Shown piece by piece: positions 1-13,076 of a DNA stretch of 64,000 bases. The first letter of the stretch is position 1. Every line of letters starts with the position of its first letter. Location of the stretch: NCBI GenBank assembly GCA_009809945.1, contig WTPW01001137.1, positions 124,001 through 188,000 of the forward strand, read 5' to 3'. Made by a program: the position numbers and the translations under genes. This stretch comes from Gigaspora margarita. Lineage: Eukaryota > Glomeromycota > Glomeromycetes > Diversisporales > Gigasporaceae. The notes beneath the pieces were generated by a model that worked only from the letters and a program-made list of their open reading frames with translations, was not told the DNA's origin and made no database searches.

Positions 1-1683
1 TAGACAGAACAGTTGCGCTTAAATTACTCCATGGATCAAATAATTATCATGAAGAGTTTATAAATGAGGTAATCTTTACAAATATTTTTATCGATTACTG
101 TATTTTATTCCTGATTTATTATTTGTTAATAATTTGTATTTGTATTTTTTTTTTTTATTAATTAGTTAAAAGCATATTGTGATATCGGACTTAAAGATCC
201 AACTTTTTTAAAATGTTTTGGTATATCAAAAGATAAAGCTTCTAAAGATTATATTTTTGTCTTAAGATTTGCTCAATACGGTAGTTTGCGCAAAAATCTA
301 CATATGATATCGCAAATGGATTGGAAAGATAAATTAAATTTGCTACAATGTATTGCATCAGATCTTCAGATAATTCATTCTCATGATCTTATTCATCGGG
401 ATTTACATAGTGGAAATATATTACAAGGTGACTTGAAAAGTGCATATATTGCTGATTTAGGACTTTCAATAACAGCAAATATTATATTAAAATCAAAATC
501 TGATGGAGTTTTTGGAATTTTACCTTATATTGCTCCTGAAATTTTTGAAGGAAATCAGTATACTACTGCTTCAGATATTTATTCACTTGCCATAATCATG
601 TGGGAAATTTTATACGGTAAGCCAGTAACTTATAAACAAAAACCGGGACCATACCTTCAGCTCCAAATATGCATAGATAATTTACGGCCAAATATTGAAG
701 ATGCAAAATCATGTTATGTAGATCTTATGAAACAATGCTGGGATAAAGAACCAAAGAACCGTCCGTCAGCTCAACAAGCTTATGAAACATTTATAAACTG
801 GAAAGATGACGATAAAGCTCTATTAGAACTTTCGGAATCTGACAAAAAAATAAAGCAAGTGATGGATTATAATAATAACTGTGAAGAAATTTATGAAAGC
901 AAATTTATTTCCACAGATCATTTGAGCACAACCAATAGAAATTTAATCTTGTTCAGAACTAATGAGTTCATGTAAGTAAATTCATGTTTATTCATTTGAA
1001 ACTTCTTATTGTCCAAAAGAAAGAAGGATTTTAAATGACTTGAAATATCTCAAATGAAAAATGCTCAGTCATCGTCATTTCACAGATTAAATGACTTAAG
1101 AGGGTCAATTAACTCTAATTTATTGATAATCTAATACTTTAATCAATCAAAATTGATTATTGAAAAAAAAATTTTAATTTTTAGAAAATGCTATTTATAA
1201 ATGTCTATAAATTTAAAAGACTATTTTATTTATGCGTTAATAACAAATTTATCATGCAATTTGAATAACCTTTTATAATACTTTTGGTTTATTTACGTGT
1301 TCGAAAATTTGGTTTCATAAATATGTAAAATAAATTAATAAAAATTTTTACTCGCTATTTGACCAATCAAAATTATTGCACACAATAAACGATCTAAATG
1401 GCAATTAAGTGGTCATTATTTTATGACATATGATCATCTGAAGTTTGATCAAATGATCAGGTCATTTATCATGCATAAGTTTTTTTTGTTAAGATTAATA
1501 AAATGATTTGACAGTTACATAATTGAAAATTACAGGAAAAGATTCAAATGCAAAGATAATAAAAAAGATAACAATGCCTCTTCAGTAGATTTAAAGTCAC
1601 CAGCCAACCCAAAACTTATCGCAGATATTTCATCTATTTTAAATTTTCCCAGAAATCTTTCTCAGCGAAAGCTTTTTTTGTGA
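1..1683 (+). CDS. Protein kinase (TKL-like, Glomeromycotina-type), 5' partial
   Basis: Serine/threonine or dual-specificity kinase, probably cytosolic signalling; substrate unknown. The gene enters from the left edge. Exon 1 ends at 68 and carries the ATP-anchoring lysine in 'VALKLL' (frame from base 3). A 97-base intron (69-165, GTAATC...TTAG, phase 0) follows. Exon 2 starts at 166 ('LKAYCDIGLKDP'). It holds the catalytic loop HRDLHSGN (codons from 394, catalytic Asp at 400-402), DLG in place of DFG (from 454), APE (532-540), 'DIYSLAIIMWEI' and the subdomain XI 'CWDKEPKNRPSA', so all catalytic residues are present. Exon 2 can stop at 973-975, but a GTAAGT donor overlaps that stop at 972. A TACAG acceptor at 1531-1535 then opens a third exon that stays in frame for 49 codons, ending TGA 1681-1683. 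I prefer the three-exon model but cannot prove it. Convergent with a close paralogue at 4.8-6.0 kb. Confidence 0.85.
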
Positions 1684-3519
1684 TTTAATTCATTTCAAAT
1701 TGGAACAACCCAAGTCGTTTCATTTTTATCTACAGATTATAAATAAACTTTTTCCTGAACTTTAATTTTGAAATATGTATTGAATAATGTTAATTAGCTT
1801 CATGATGAACCATGTCTAAAATTAATGAATGAAACTATTATTTTAGATTTACTATTGCTGTTGTTATCTGTGAAGAAGAGGAAATTATATATCTTAAAAA
1901 GTCTTAATTTAGTTTTCATTGTCTAAGCACCCACTTATGGAAATCAGATTAAGATAATAATTCATCCAATGCATGCAGAATAATAAATGCAACAAAATTA
2001 ACAAATTAAAAAATTGTCTTTATCAACTTACAATTATATTAGTCACGCCAGAAACTCAAAGGGTATCATTAGAAGATACAAAAATGCATATTGTTTACAA
2101 TTATTGAGTTTTTCATATTCTTAATCTTTTTATACTTTCTACTTAATCTATTGGCCTTATTGGCTAGAAACAATTAGTGTTTTCAATTTTTTTTATCTGA
2201 AAAATATTTAAATAAGTCCTAAATTGAATTAAAGTTGATGCATATCGGTTTATTCTATTTGAAACTATTACGTACTAATAAACCTTTAATGAGTGATTTA
2301 TACTTCACTATATAAAGTTTAGTTATCAATAATTAGCAATGTATTACACGTAGAATGTGTAAATAATATTTGTTTATCAAAATGTAAGTTAGATTTGGAG
2401 ATAAAATTTTGTTCTAATTTTACAAAAAAGTAATTGTAATAATTTTCTCTCTAAATATATAAAGATTAAATATCATTGGTACAGCTAGTTGAGAGAATAA
2501 AGGGGTTCCATGCGTAATTTAGCTCCAGCCATAATTTCATTAGAGATCGTTTTATAAAATGAAATTCATGGATTAAAAATATTTGTGGATGATATGCCCT
2601 TAGTAATGGGAAATATTCTTAATAATTTAATACTGAATTTGTTTTTTTTTTATCTCATGCGCACTTATAAACCGATATTGGTGCAAAATGTCAATTCCTA
2701 TTATTTTGCAAACCCATTTCATTCGAACAAAGTTCATTATTTATTTCTAAATATTTTTCATATCTTGACGAGAACGGAAAATTCATTTAAAAGAATGTGA
2801 AAAAAAGCTGAGTTTTCCAAGTCATTATACGATTATGCAAGGTTTCTAAAGGTATTTATCTAGTTAAGAATGTAAAGTTAAAAAATAGATTAGCCTTGAA
2901 CTCAAAATCGTTTTATGACAACCCATTAAATAATTATATTATTAATTCATTATTCAAATTATTTATTGAACATGGGCCTTTTATACAAATTAAATTATAT
3001 TTTTTTAATAATGAAATAAATACAGAGATATTCTATTGATAGAACAAAAATGTTAATTTTTGCCACGACATCAAAAATTATCTTAACGAAGATTAGCATC
3101 TTGAATCTTGACAGATTTTATTCTGATAATGAACCACAATTATTTCATATTCATATATACATTGTTAAATTACAAGAGTTGCTAGATAATTTAGTTTAAT
3201 TAGTAGAGGCGTCGTTCAACTTTATCGAGTCAAAACAAATTCATTAGAAAAGTTATGAATAGTTGTGCTTATAGTGCAGAGTTTAATATATTAAAAATTG
3301 TAAAAATTTAAAAACATTAGGTATTTGGTATTGTAATAAGAAACTATCTAAAATGTTAAATTATAAAATCAGCGCCTGGTTGCCACATTGAATATAGTAG
3401 AAAATTTAGATAAGTCTGGTGTATTAATACAACGATTAAAACTTAAATCAGTAGATTATCCGATCCAGAAATAATCTTTATTACTCGAAGCACTTAAGTC
3501 CTCCTGCCCAAACATAATA
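1684..3519. other. Intergenic, no gene seen
   Basis: AT-rich spacer between the two convergent kinase genes. Stops are frequent in all frames. The longest open stretch (2585-2800, plus) has no recognisable domain and the same base composition as its surroundings. No transposon ends identified here. Confidence 0.6.
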
Positions 3520-3521
3520 TA

Positions 3522-3659
3522 CCGTAAATTACCGGATACAAGATCCCCCCATATATCAGACCCTCCCTCACTTTTTACTCGTTATTTTCTGTTTTTTTTT
3601 TTACATTAATTTTTTGGTGGAATGTAAGAGACCCGGGGTTTGTACCCTGTAATTTACGG
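3522..3659. mobile_element. Short TA-flanked MITE
   Basis: 138-bp element with imperfect terminal inverted repeats: CCGTAAATTACCGGATACAA at the left end and its near-complement ending TGTAATTTACGG at the right. It is flanked by TA on both sides (3520-3521 and 3660-3661), as expected for a Tc1/mariner-type non-autonomous element. The interior is C/T-rich with a poly-T run and cannot encode protein. Confidence 0.7.
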
Positions 3660-3661
3660 TA

Positions 3662-4821
3662 CTTTGCATTTCAGCTTTTGAGTTTTCCACACAACTCCTA
3701 GACATTTGTAAATTACAAAAAACTAATAATTAATCAACTTAATACCGAGAAACATACTAAAACTAATCAATTCTGAATACGAAACAGAACTTTGAATTAT
3801 GTGGGTATATAAAGAAAATTTTAATTTATATGATGATATTAAAAATGAAGTGAAAGAATGCGTTAAGTTAGAATAAAAATGTATTTAAATCTGACGTAAT
3901 AAAGTAATTTTGGACGAAAACATTCCAGTTATCTTCTCAACAGTATAATTTCATGTGGTCCAATAGACGTTGGTATATTCTGTCTTCTGAATAAAGTAAG
4001 CTGGGAGTGAAATGATTTAAAGATTATTTTGATCAGTGAATATTGACATCAATTCGAAGTTAGAAATGGTTTTGCGGGGGTTTTTTGTTAGTGAAAATTT
4101 ACGCTCTTAAAAAGTACTTTAAGTGTATAAATAAGTTACCTGAGTAATTGATGTACTGTACATCAACCAACCAATTGGATGTCCTTCTATGAGGATTTGA
4201 TGTAAATTATTTTTATTGTCCAAAGTAGCACGACCATCAAAATCAGTTAAGTAATTGTCTGATCTTATAACTTGTTATCATTATAGATATTTATTGTGTA
4301 AAATAAAAAAAGCTATATTTATTCAAAATTATTTGAACTTTTACTATCTTACTTTACGTTATATATCGAAATTATTGCTATGAAACTAAATAAAATTTTT
4401 AACATTATAGTTAACATTATAAAATTTTTATTGAGTAAAAGTAAAAAAAAAAGCCAAGTTTATTCGAAATTATTTAAACTATTACTACCTAATCTAATAT
4501 AAAACGTATAAACTAAACTACTATTTATTAACATAATAATGCAATTACACGAACAATTCCCTTAGTAATGCTGTAGAATCCTTTATTCTTGTTTTATAAA
4601 TAAAAATAAATACGTACATGAACATTTCAAATGCTAACATGGGTTAATCTTACATAGGTAATAGTAATTATTTAAAAAAAAAATTGAATCTAATCCATGA
4701 ATCATAAGCTATAGTATTTTTATAATTAAATCTGTATAAATTAATAAATAATGAATCAAATAGAATAATATCTAATTAAATTTTTATGATACATATAATC
4801 CATTTTTTTCAAAAAAAAATG
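3662..4821. other. Intergenic with a diverged direct repeat
   Basis: No gene. A diverged direct repeat of roughly 80 bases (about 4297-4380 and 4436-4520) shares the core 'TTTATTCAAAATTATTTGAA' with substitutions. The rest is featureless AT-rich DNA downstream of the minus-strand kinase gene, so it may include that gene's 3' UTR. Confidence 0.4.
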
Positions 4822-6021
4822 TCAAGAGTCATCAGGAATAGTGAGTTCAATACCCTTACTGCCAAAAGTCACTCCAGATAATTTTTTAGTGATTTCACGT
4901 GCGTTGATGAGCTTACTCCCACATTTGAACATATTCTCATAGTATGAATCTTGAATATTCTCAAGTATTAAATTGGATTCATTTAGTTTTAATAAACCGT
5001 TTTCATCATTTTGCCATTTTTCAAAAATTTCACAAAGATCTTTGGCTGATAAACGTTCCTCGGAATTTTTATCCCAACATTTTTTCATAAGATTTACGTA
5101 ACATTGTGGAGCATCTTTATTAACAGCAGGTTTTAAATCATGATAACACATTAAAAAAAAAAGTTGGTCCATAGAAAGTTTTTGATTGTACGATACAGCT
5201 TTTCCATATAAAATTTCCCACATAATTATACCAAATGAATAAATATCAGATGCTTTAGTGTACTGTTGGTTGATCAAAACCTCAGGAGCAATATAAGGTA
5301 AAATTCCACAAATTCCATCTGATGTTGTAATATTAGTTGCTATTGAAAGTCCTAAATCAGCAATGTAAGCACTTTTTAAATTACTTAGTAGTATATTTCC
5401 ACTATGTAAATCCCGATGAATAAGATCATGAGAATGAATTATCTGAAGAACTGATGCAATGCATTGTAGCAGATTTAATTTATCTTTCCAATCCATTTTC
5501 GATATAGTATGTAAATTTTGGCGCAAGCTACCATATTGAGCATAATCCATGACAAGAACATAATTTCCAGAAGCTTTATCTTTTGATATACCAAAACATT
5601 TTAAAAATGTTGGATCTTTAAGTCCGATATCGCAATATGCTTTTAACTAATTAATAATAAAAGAAATATAAATACAAATTATTAACAAATAATAAATCAG
5701 GAATAAAATACAGTAATCGGTAAAATATTCAATAAAGATTACCTCATTTATAAATTCTTCGTGATAATTATTTGATTCATGGAGCAATTTAAGTGCAACA
5801 GTTCTGCTTAAATTTTGACTTTTATCATCCCATATAGCATAATAAACAGTTGCAAATCCACCTTCACCTATCTTTTTAATATTATTAAAGTCATTATACG
5901 GAATCCACGATAACTGATATTTATTTTCTGTAAATATTTTTTTCAAATTATCTTCAATTTCAAGATTATGCAGCCAATCACATTTATTCGCTGCTAAATA
6001 TTTATTTATAAAATTAATCAA
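4822..6021 (-). CDS. Protein kinase (TKL-like), paralogue of the gene at 1-1683
   Basis: Two exons visible: 6021-5743 and 5646-4822, with a phase-0 intron 5742-5647 (GTAATC...TTAG) closely similar to the intron of the convergent paralogue. The N-terminal part reads 'CDWLHNLEIEDNLKKIF', then the entry 'WIPYNDFNNIKKIGEGGFA' with a glycine-rich loop, then the Lys in 'VALKLLHES'. Exon 2 carries HRDLHSGN, DLG (DFG variant), APE, 'DIYSFGIIMWEI' and 'CWDKNSEERLSAK', so it should be active. It ends with TGA at 4824-4822 after 'TIPDDS'. No in-frame ATG precedes the conserved N-terminal region. A TTTAG before 'CAGCGAATAAATGTG' (near 6000) could be an acceptor, so a short upstream exon with the true start is likely and was not found. 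Function: intracellular phosphotransfer, substrate unknown. The tail after the kinase domain differs from the paralogue's. Confidence 0.85.
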
Positions 6022-6905
6022 TTATAGAATTTAAAAGTTATAAAGTTTATGATAATGATAATACTTGAGATAATACCTGATGTTAAATCTTTTTCCCTAA
6101 TCGGTGATTAAATATTTCAACTTATTAAATATGTATGCATAAACGTAACACGACCACAGATCTATCAATTGAATTACAAGATCAGGTGTAATTACTAATT
6201 ATTATAGCACATGTTTAAAATGTTACGTATCGGCATGTTGTGTATGTCCACTATGTTCATGTGTAAGATTTTTATATAGAATGGCATGTATTTGGATGAT
6301 ATGTATAGGCTCGTTAGTTGGAATTATATGTATTTAATGGCTGTGTATCTTGTAAAGGTAATAAAATCTCAGGATCAGGTGTAATGTGAAAATGTTAAAC
6401 AAATAATTTTTTTAAAAAATTGTTTGTACTTCAAAATTTTGTCTATGAAATGACCTTTAATTTTTTTAAAAAAAATTTACTTGCAAAATTTTGCTATAGG
6501 CATGTTTTTTACCATCCTTTACAATTATTCGACTTTAGCTAAATCAAATCACTTTTGTTGTAAAAAATATATGCATGTAAACTTATGTGTGCCTCAAACT
6601 GTGCCAAAACCTGTAAATTTTGACTTAGTAAAACCTGGTCTATTTACAGTCCAAAATGGTCCTATTCAGACCATTTTAGTCATGGCAATATGAAAATCAT
6701 GTGCAAACCCATTTCTTTGGCTGTTTCACAGATCAGATAGATTTTTTTATAGTGTGAACTATAGATTAGGCTAAAAAAAAACTTAAAAAAATTAAACAAA
6801 TTATTTAGCTATTTGATGCGTAATCCACTATATATTATAATATATATATGCTATATAAAATGTAAAAAAAAATTTAAAAAAAAACAAAAAAAAGCATTTA
6901 CATTA
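6022..6905. other. Upstream region of the minus-strand kinase; no gene seen
   Basis: Should contain the promoter and possibly the first exon of the kinase transcribed leftward, but I cannot point to either. The string ATCAGGTGTAAT occurs twice (about 6181 and 6374), without other support for function. The open stretch 6481-6693 lacks any recognisable domain. Confidence 0.4.
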
Positions 6906-7035
6906 CTTTATTTGAAGTTTTTACTCTATTTGATGTTTCATTTTATTTAATGTTTTTATTTTATTCAACGTTTTCACTTTATTTAACATTTTCACGATTT
7001 TATCTGATGTTTCCATGATTTTATTTAAATTTCAT
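6906..7035. repeat. Degenerate minisatellite, ~18-21 bp units
   Basis: About seven diverged copies of a unit resembling TTTTATTTAATGTTTTCAC follow one another. Unit length drifts from 18 to 21 bases. It lies just downstream of the Helitron at 7.5-13.6 kb and may mark its 3' flank. Confidence 0.6.
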
Positions 7036-7496
7036 TTTAAAAAAAAAGACAATAATAATTTTTAATTTGTTTGATTTTATTTAAATTCTTTCATATTTAT
7101 ATGAATTAAATTTTGCAAATAAAAGAATATATACAACAGAGTTTGATAATATTATTTTTTATTGTTATTTATAAAGATAGTTAAAAAATATTTCGATTTA
7201 AAAAATAAGAAATAATAATTGTTTGAATGTTTATTTTTTTTTTAGTTGCAGTCTTATATGAATACTGAAGTTATTAAGACTTTTTTTACTAATTATTTTT
7301 TTTTTTTCTATTCAGTCTTTTTCTTTCTGATTTTATTTTGTTTTCATCTGTATTAGTTTTTCTTTTAAATCATTATTAGAATTGGGTTCTTGATCAGGTT
7401 TATCAAATTTATTATCTTGAAATAATTTTCTTTTTCCTGTCCTTTTTTTGTTTTGTATTGTTTCTTCGATTCTTTCTTCTTCTTCTAGATCATAAT

Positions 7497-8276
7497 TCAT
7501 TTCATGTTTTTGTTCTTGTTTATTGTCATTTTTATCTTTATTTTGTTGTGATTCACCAACATCATAATCTTTTTATTTTCTATATCTTTTTCACTATTTA
7601 TTGATTGAAGTAATAGTGTAATATTAATTTCATCTGCTATTTTATTTAAGTCAATAAAGGTAGATAAAGTAGATTGTAGATTTTTGGTTATATTGTAAAA
7701 ATTATTTTGTTTCAGGTAGTCTACATCTGTTGCTTCTACCATAATAGTTGATTTAACAATGTGTAAAAAACCAGATATCATTAATGATTTGCCAACTTTA
7801 AGGTTGGCATGTAGATAGTTAAATCTACTACGTTGTGTTGGGTAAAAGATGATAATAGGCATGTAAATATCATAATTTCTAGAGCAGGAATTGTATTCTT
7901 GAGTTTCTACTCCAAAATAAATGGTTTTATCTGAAGTTTTTAATTCACGGGTAACTATTGCATTGAACATCAAATGCAGGGTGTTTAAGGGGATTGATTC
8001 TGTATTAAATTCATCTTTTGAATCTTTTTTATTGACAGTAGTAGCTAAAGCAATTGTAATAAACTGTTCCAAATTTTCTATAACAAATTTTCCTGCTAAA
8101 GAAACTATGTCTGCTACTGAGAAATTACTGTTAAAATTGGTTGATGAATCGAAATATTTTCAGTTTATGGTTGCATAGTTATTTTCTAATAGTTGGTATT
8201 GAGCTATGCTATGAGCAAATGAATTGGTATTATTTTTCGCATTTATGAATACAACTATGAATGTATGAATAGGCAT
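7497..8276 (-). pseudogene. Helitron accessory OB-fold-like (RPA/SSB-like) protein, one internal stop
   Basis: A 259-codon frame from ATG (8276) to 7497 is interrupted only by TGA at 8162-8160 (codon 39, context 'ATIN*KYFDSS'). The part after the stop contains 'VADIVSLAGKFVIENLEQF' and later 'GKSLMISGFLHIVKSTIMV', followed by 'VEATDVDYL'. This spacing of G and hydrophobic strands resembles an OB-fold single-strand DNA-binding domain. The C-terminal ~50 residues are rich in K, N and I and look like a disordered tail. It lies on the same strand ~490 bases downstream of the Rep/helicase frame; some Helitrons are known to carry RPA-like accessory genes. The OB-fold call is by eye and moderate. 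The stop sits where TGG would fit, matching the other stops in this element. Confidence 0.5.
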
Positions 8277-11200
8277 TTTCAAGGAAGTTTTTTTTTTGGG
8301 TTATATAATAAAATGATGTAGTTATTATAGTTCAAAGAATTAGGTATTTATATTTTGTTTTTTATTATTTATGCTTTTATTGTTATAGCTATCATATTAT
8401 ATATATATTATAATTTTACTTTATCACAAATATATATTTCTTATTGATAAATATTAATGTAATTATTGTGTCATAATAGATAATGCCTTTACTTCTGTTT
8501 GTTAATATTTACATAGTTTTGATGAATTTTATTCAAATTTGAATTTGAATTATCAAATTTTTATATTATTTAGGGTTGATATATGTTCTATTAATTATAA
8601 AATTGTTATATTATTTATATTTATTATATTAAAGCTAATTATTTATATTAAATTTTATTTTTATTTTATTTATTGATTAACAGTTGAAAATTTATTACAA
8701 ATCAATTTTTATTGAATAAGTTCTTTGTAAACAATATTAGTTGTATTTGTATTTTTATTATTTTCAGTTAATAAAGCCTAAATATGCTTTCTTTCTTTAC
8801 TCGTAAAAGTGCTGTATACAATTGACTATGTGCAAACACAACTCATTCTAATGTAAGCTCTTGACAACTATTAAAAGTTGTTGAGTACACTAAACGTAAC
8901 AGAAATTGTTTTCTGTGTACTGTCTATAAGCAATAATTCGGGTAAAAGTAAAAATTGATTCTTGCAAGCAAGTGTGTTTCTCTGGAATAATTATCATTTA
9001 TTATTGCTACTTCAATCAAACGGTGACCTAGTCTAGTTATTATAACTCGAGCATTCTTGACTAGTCCTTTTTCTATTAAAATATTTCGCATTATAGTGCA
9101 TATTGCACTGACTTTCAGATTTAGTTCATACTTCAGTATTCCAGGGTATATTAAATGTATTAAATAATCAGGAATAGAATGGTCATCTATAATTTGATCA
9201 TTTTTTTAATTACATTGTAACTAAAGTAAACACGATCATTTCCTGGTAAGGTACTAAGAGTCTGTGAATTGAAATCATCTACTAATATATTACGTGAGCT
9301 AAGAAATGCTCTATTTTGTAATAATCTTGGATTCATAAGCATATTTTCAGGATATAAGAAAGTAATAGCATCTTTAATATTCGAAATGGTTTTAAAAATA
9401 TCTAAGGAAACTTCAGAATCTTGGTAATTATTACCAATTTTATCAATAAATTCTAAAACTATCAGATCTGTTGCATTTCTTATAAGTTGGTTTAATTCAT
9501 ATACATCAAAGAATGACAATATATATGAACTTTTAATTGATGCACCAATAGTAGCACTTTTTCCTGCCCCTTTGACAACAGGTGCTACTTGATAAAAATC
9601 ACCAATTTCAATTAAAGGTTTTCTACCAAATGGTTCATTAGCCATTGGGAGTTCATCTCAGATAATCAAATTAGCTGCACGTATTAGGTCTGCATGATTA
9701 CTATAATATTTAATTGATGATTGAATATTAGTATTGTGCTCTTCTACTGGTATATGAAACAATGAATGAGCAGTACGTCCTCCTTCATACAATTGTGCCA
9801 CCAAGGCTGTACTTCCACATGGTAAGACAATTTGATTATTAGCCCTAATTGAATGGCAGATAGCATTAATTAGAAATGCTTTATCATGCTCTGCTTTTCC
9901 ATCTAGAAATTTGAAAAATTTTGTTGTTAATAGCAATCTGTTTTATAGTTCCCAGAGTATATAGTTAATATTCTTATGATAAAAGAGCTTTTGTTCTGAA
10001 TTCATTTTTGAATGAAGTTCATTAGCAAGTTAGAATAACGTTGATATTCAAGCATTACTTCTTGAGTTTGTATTTTTGTTTCTGGGAGTCCAAAATCTTG
10101 CATACGTCTACCATGTTCTGTAAGAGTATGAGAGATCTGTTGAAGTGTGATGTTAAGAGCAATCTGATTATTAAAATGATATTGCTTTTGTTTATCTTTA
10201 GATAGTTCAGCATTAAACCTTTGCTATAGGTCTAATGCAGGGGTACCATTCAAAATTAATTGTATAAATAAAAAACGTAATTTTGCTAGGGTGTAAAAGT
10301 TACCAATAGCTTCTTTCATTGCTAATACACCTTCATATCAACAATAAATAGGCCCATTTTATATACAGTTTTTTGATATGTAGGGTAAGTAATTCCATTA
10401 ACCATTTTTAATTTTTTCCATGTTCGAAAAGGGCGATATATTATAATATATCTCATATAATAAAGTTCACCAACAGCAGGGGATATTAGAACCAATCTAG
10501 TAATTTTATCAGTAGTTCTTTTTCTTACAATTTTTCTTGGTATTCCAAACCGTTCTTGTTCAATAAAATCTCTGTCTCAGACATTTTGCTGGTCAAAAGC
10601 ATACAGCATATATTGTTCGTAATATTCCATATATTTAATTTCATTAAATAATGGGTCAAGAGGTCAAAGAAGGTATCAGATTAGAAGCGATGCAGAAGAC
10701 GAATTGGTTTGAGATCGCAAATATTGGAAAATGTTTATATTAGGGAGGTGAAAAGTAAGTACTTGTATGGATAGTTCAGTTGCAGTTATTTGATACCGAA
10801 ATATTCTCCATGTACCTCCTGTTGCAGATAAATATCTTCCTTCGATATAATCTTTAAATTCATTGACCTGTTGTCATCTTTCTGATTGATTGGTATTTGT
10901 AGCTTCTGTACCTTGCATATTATTTACAGTAAATTTGATATAAATAGGTCCTTTAAATACATATTTATATAAATACATAACTAAATGAATAGTAGATATG
11001 ATCTCAAAGTTGATATGATAGTGTAGTTTTAAAATAAGTAGCAAATTATATGGTACAACCCATGCATCTTTTTCCATTCTATGTCTATATTGTACGAATC
11101 CTTTTTCATCAATATCATATTTGGAATAACAGATTTTGGGTACTGATAAATGCAAATACCATTATGAAGGTATCTTGTTAATGTTGTTGTTTGTGAATCA

Positions 11201-11979
11201 TAAATTTTTTGACTAATTCTCTCAACCGTATATTTTCACAAGGCATTTCTGCAGATATAATTTTGTATATTTGATCTACTGGAAGTTCAGGATTAATATG
11301 CATAATAATATGAACATGTGGAAGATCTCATTTTTGAAATTTAATCACATCTACGATATAAGAAATTTTTCCAAAATATTTATACAATAAGTCTTTCAAT
11401 TTTTTAAGACGTGCATAAAACACACATACGACAATTGTAGGCAATTCTAATGCATTTTGTCTAAATTGGAGTTGTGATTGTATTTCATCCCAATTTGGGT
11501 TTGTTGTCATTGTATAAAATATCTTGGTTTTCCTCAATAGCATACTAGTACAAAAGCATTTGCTACATGAACTGAACACCATCTTTTTGAACTCAAAAAA
11601 GATGCAGAAAGATATAAATCCCTGTCATTATTCTCTTCTTCTTCAAAATCATTATTAATATTTATATTCCTTTGCAACTTTTTCTTTCAAGAAGATGTTT
11701 TTACTCTTTAAGTATGTAGTTTAGACATTTTTCTTCAACACGTAATACATGTCTACTATATATTCTAAAGTTAATCTTCCTAGCATTAAAAATCTTCTTT
11801 CACATAATAAACGGCTATGGCACCAATCAATTTGTGAGAGGTTATATTGGTTATTAACATACCATCTGGGGTTCTATGAGGAAATAATAGTGGATATTGA
11901 AGGGGTTCATTTTGCGAACTTAAGATATTTATAAATTTAGAGCATCATCTGTATAATGCCAGATAATAATGCTTCATGG

Positions 11980-12599
11980 CTTTTTTTTTTGCATTTTACA
12001 ACTGAGACCTTGTCTCGATTTTTTATTAAGTTGTTGTGAGCAAAATATTTTTTACATGAATGAGGATACAACTAGCCACACATGCACTTTTGGTGCCTAT
12101 TTAAGTGGTCCGCCCAAAAGTTCCACACTAGCTACTATACCTACATCCCAACTATGGAAGTTATCTATTTAAACTCTCTAGTTCACGATCCTCCTATTAC
12201 TACACGATGCACTACTTATATGCAGATATTGTAGGGCCCAACCCCTTTTTGTGAATGTTCAACTTGGACTACTTTATCCATAATCTAAAGTTGGCTAAAT
12301 AGGACGTAAGTCCTATTAGTCTTATAGTGTCCAAGTTTTAATTCTGGACTTTTCATACCCACCTAACTAACAATGGCCAAGGTCTGCTTGAAAATGCCAC
12401 TAGGAGTTCGTAACATGATCTTCACTATATCTTGTGACTTCAGTTACCCAAATTGTAGATTCAGACTAACAAGTTTAGCCTTGCAGAGTTTGTTACACCA
12501 ATTATTAAAATTTGCATTTGCTGTCTATAGGACTTGAACTAGCAATCTTTCGATTTGTGACCTTGGAGCATAACTGCTATGCTATCAGACCCAAGGTCT
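11980..12599 (-). mobile_element. tRNA-derived SINE inside the Helitron
   Basis: 620-bp insertion flanked by the 14-bp direct repeat ATAATGCTTCATGG (11966-11979 and 12600-12613). On the minus strand it begins with a tRNA-like head: an A-box-like TAGCATAGCAG (near 12580) and a B-box AGTTCAAGTCC (near 12535), then a ~500-base unrelated body, then an A-run (the ten Ts at 11981-11990 on the plus strand). Head, body, A-tail and long target duplication are the hallmarks of a LINE-mobilised SINE. The head is not a functional tRNA. Removing it joins the Helitron frame ('ISIQP' to 'SIII' context). Confidence 0.85.
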
Positions 12600-13076
12600 A
12601 TAATGCTTCATGGTTGTATACTAATAATATTATTAGCATGCATTATAGCAGCAACTTCCCTGGTTGAGGTATCTTTATGCAATTCAAGAAATGCTGAATT
12701 CGAAAAGTTGTTTTTAAGTACTCTTAATGAATGTATATAAGGATTAACATGTGCTAACATATTATGCACAGATAATATCCATTTATCCAGTACACCTAAA
12801 TTTTGAGCTTAAAGATATCTTTCTTGCTCATTATAAAGATACCAATGCATTGAATAGTTTGGTATATTTGCAGATAAAATCGATGATAAGTTCTTCCAGT
12901 AATGCAAACAGAAAATGTTGTAGGAAGCTGCACAAATTGACCTTGCACACCAATTGCAGTAAATAAAAAAAGTGTATTTAGTTTTCGTGATAGAGCACTA
13001 ATGTTCTGATTGTTAAAAATAGCATTGATTTCAATAGGATAATCAGGTAATCTCACAATGGTTTTTCTATTATTAC

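Noticed and set aside
2585-2800. 71-codon open frame between the kinase genes
   Set aside because: No domain, no supported start, composition the same as the surrounding non-coding DNA.
11749-12172. Plus-strand frames opposite the first Helitron
   Set aside because: Antisense to Helitron coding sequence and to the SINE; no independent support.
12520-12599. A tRNA gene on the minus strand
   Set aside because: A- and B-box-like words are present, but no cloverleaf can be drawn and the region is the head of a SINE with target duplications and A-tail.
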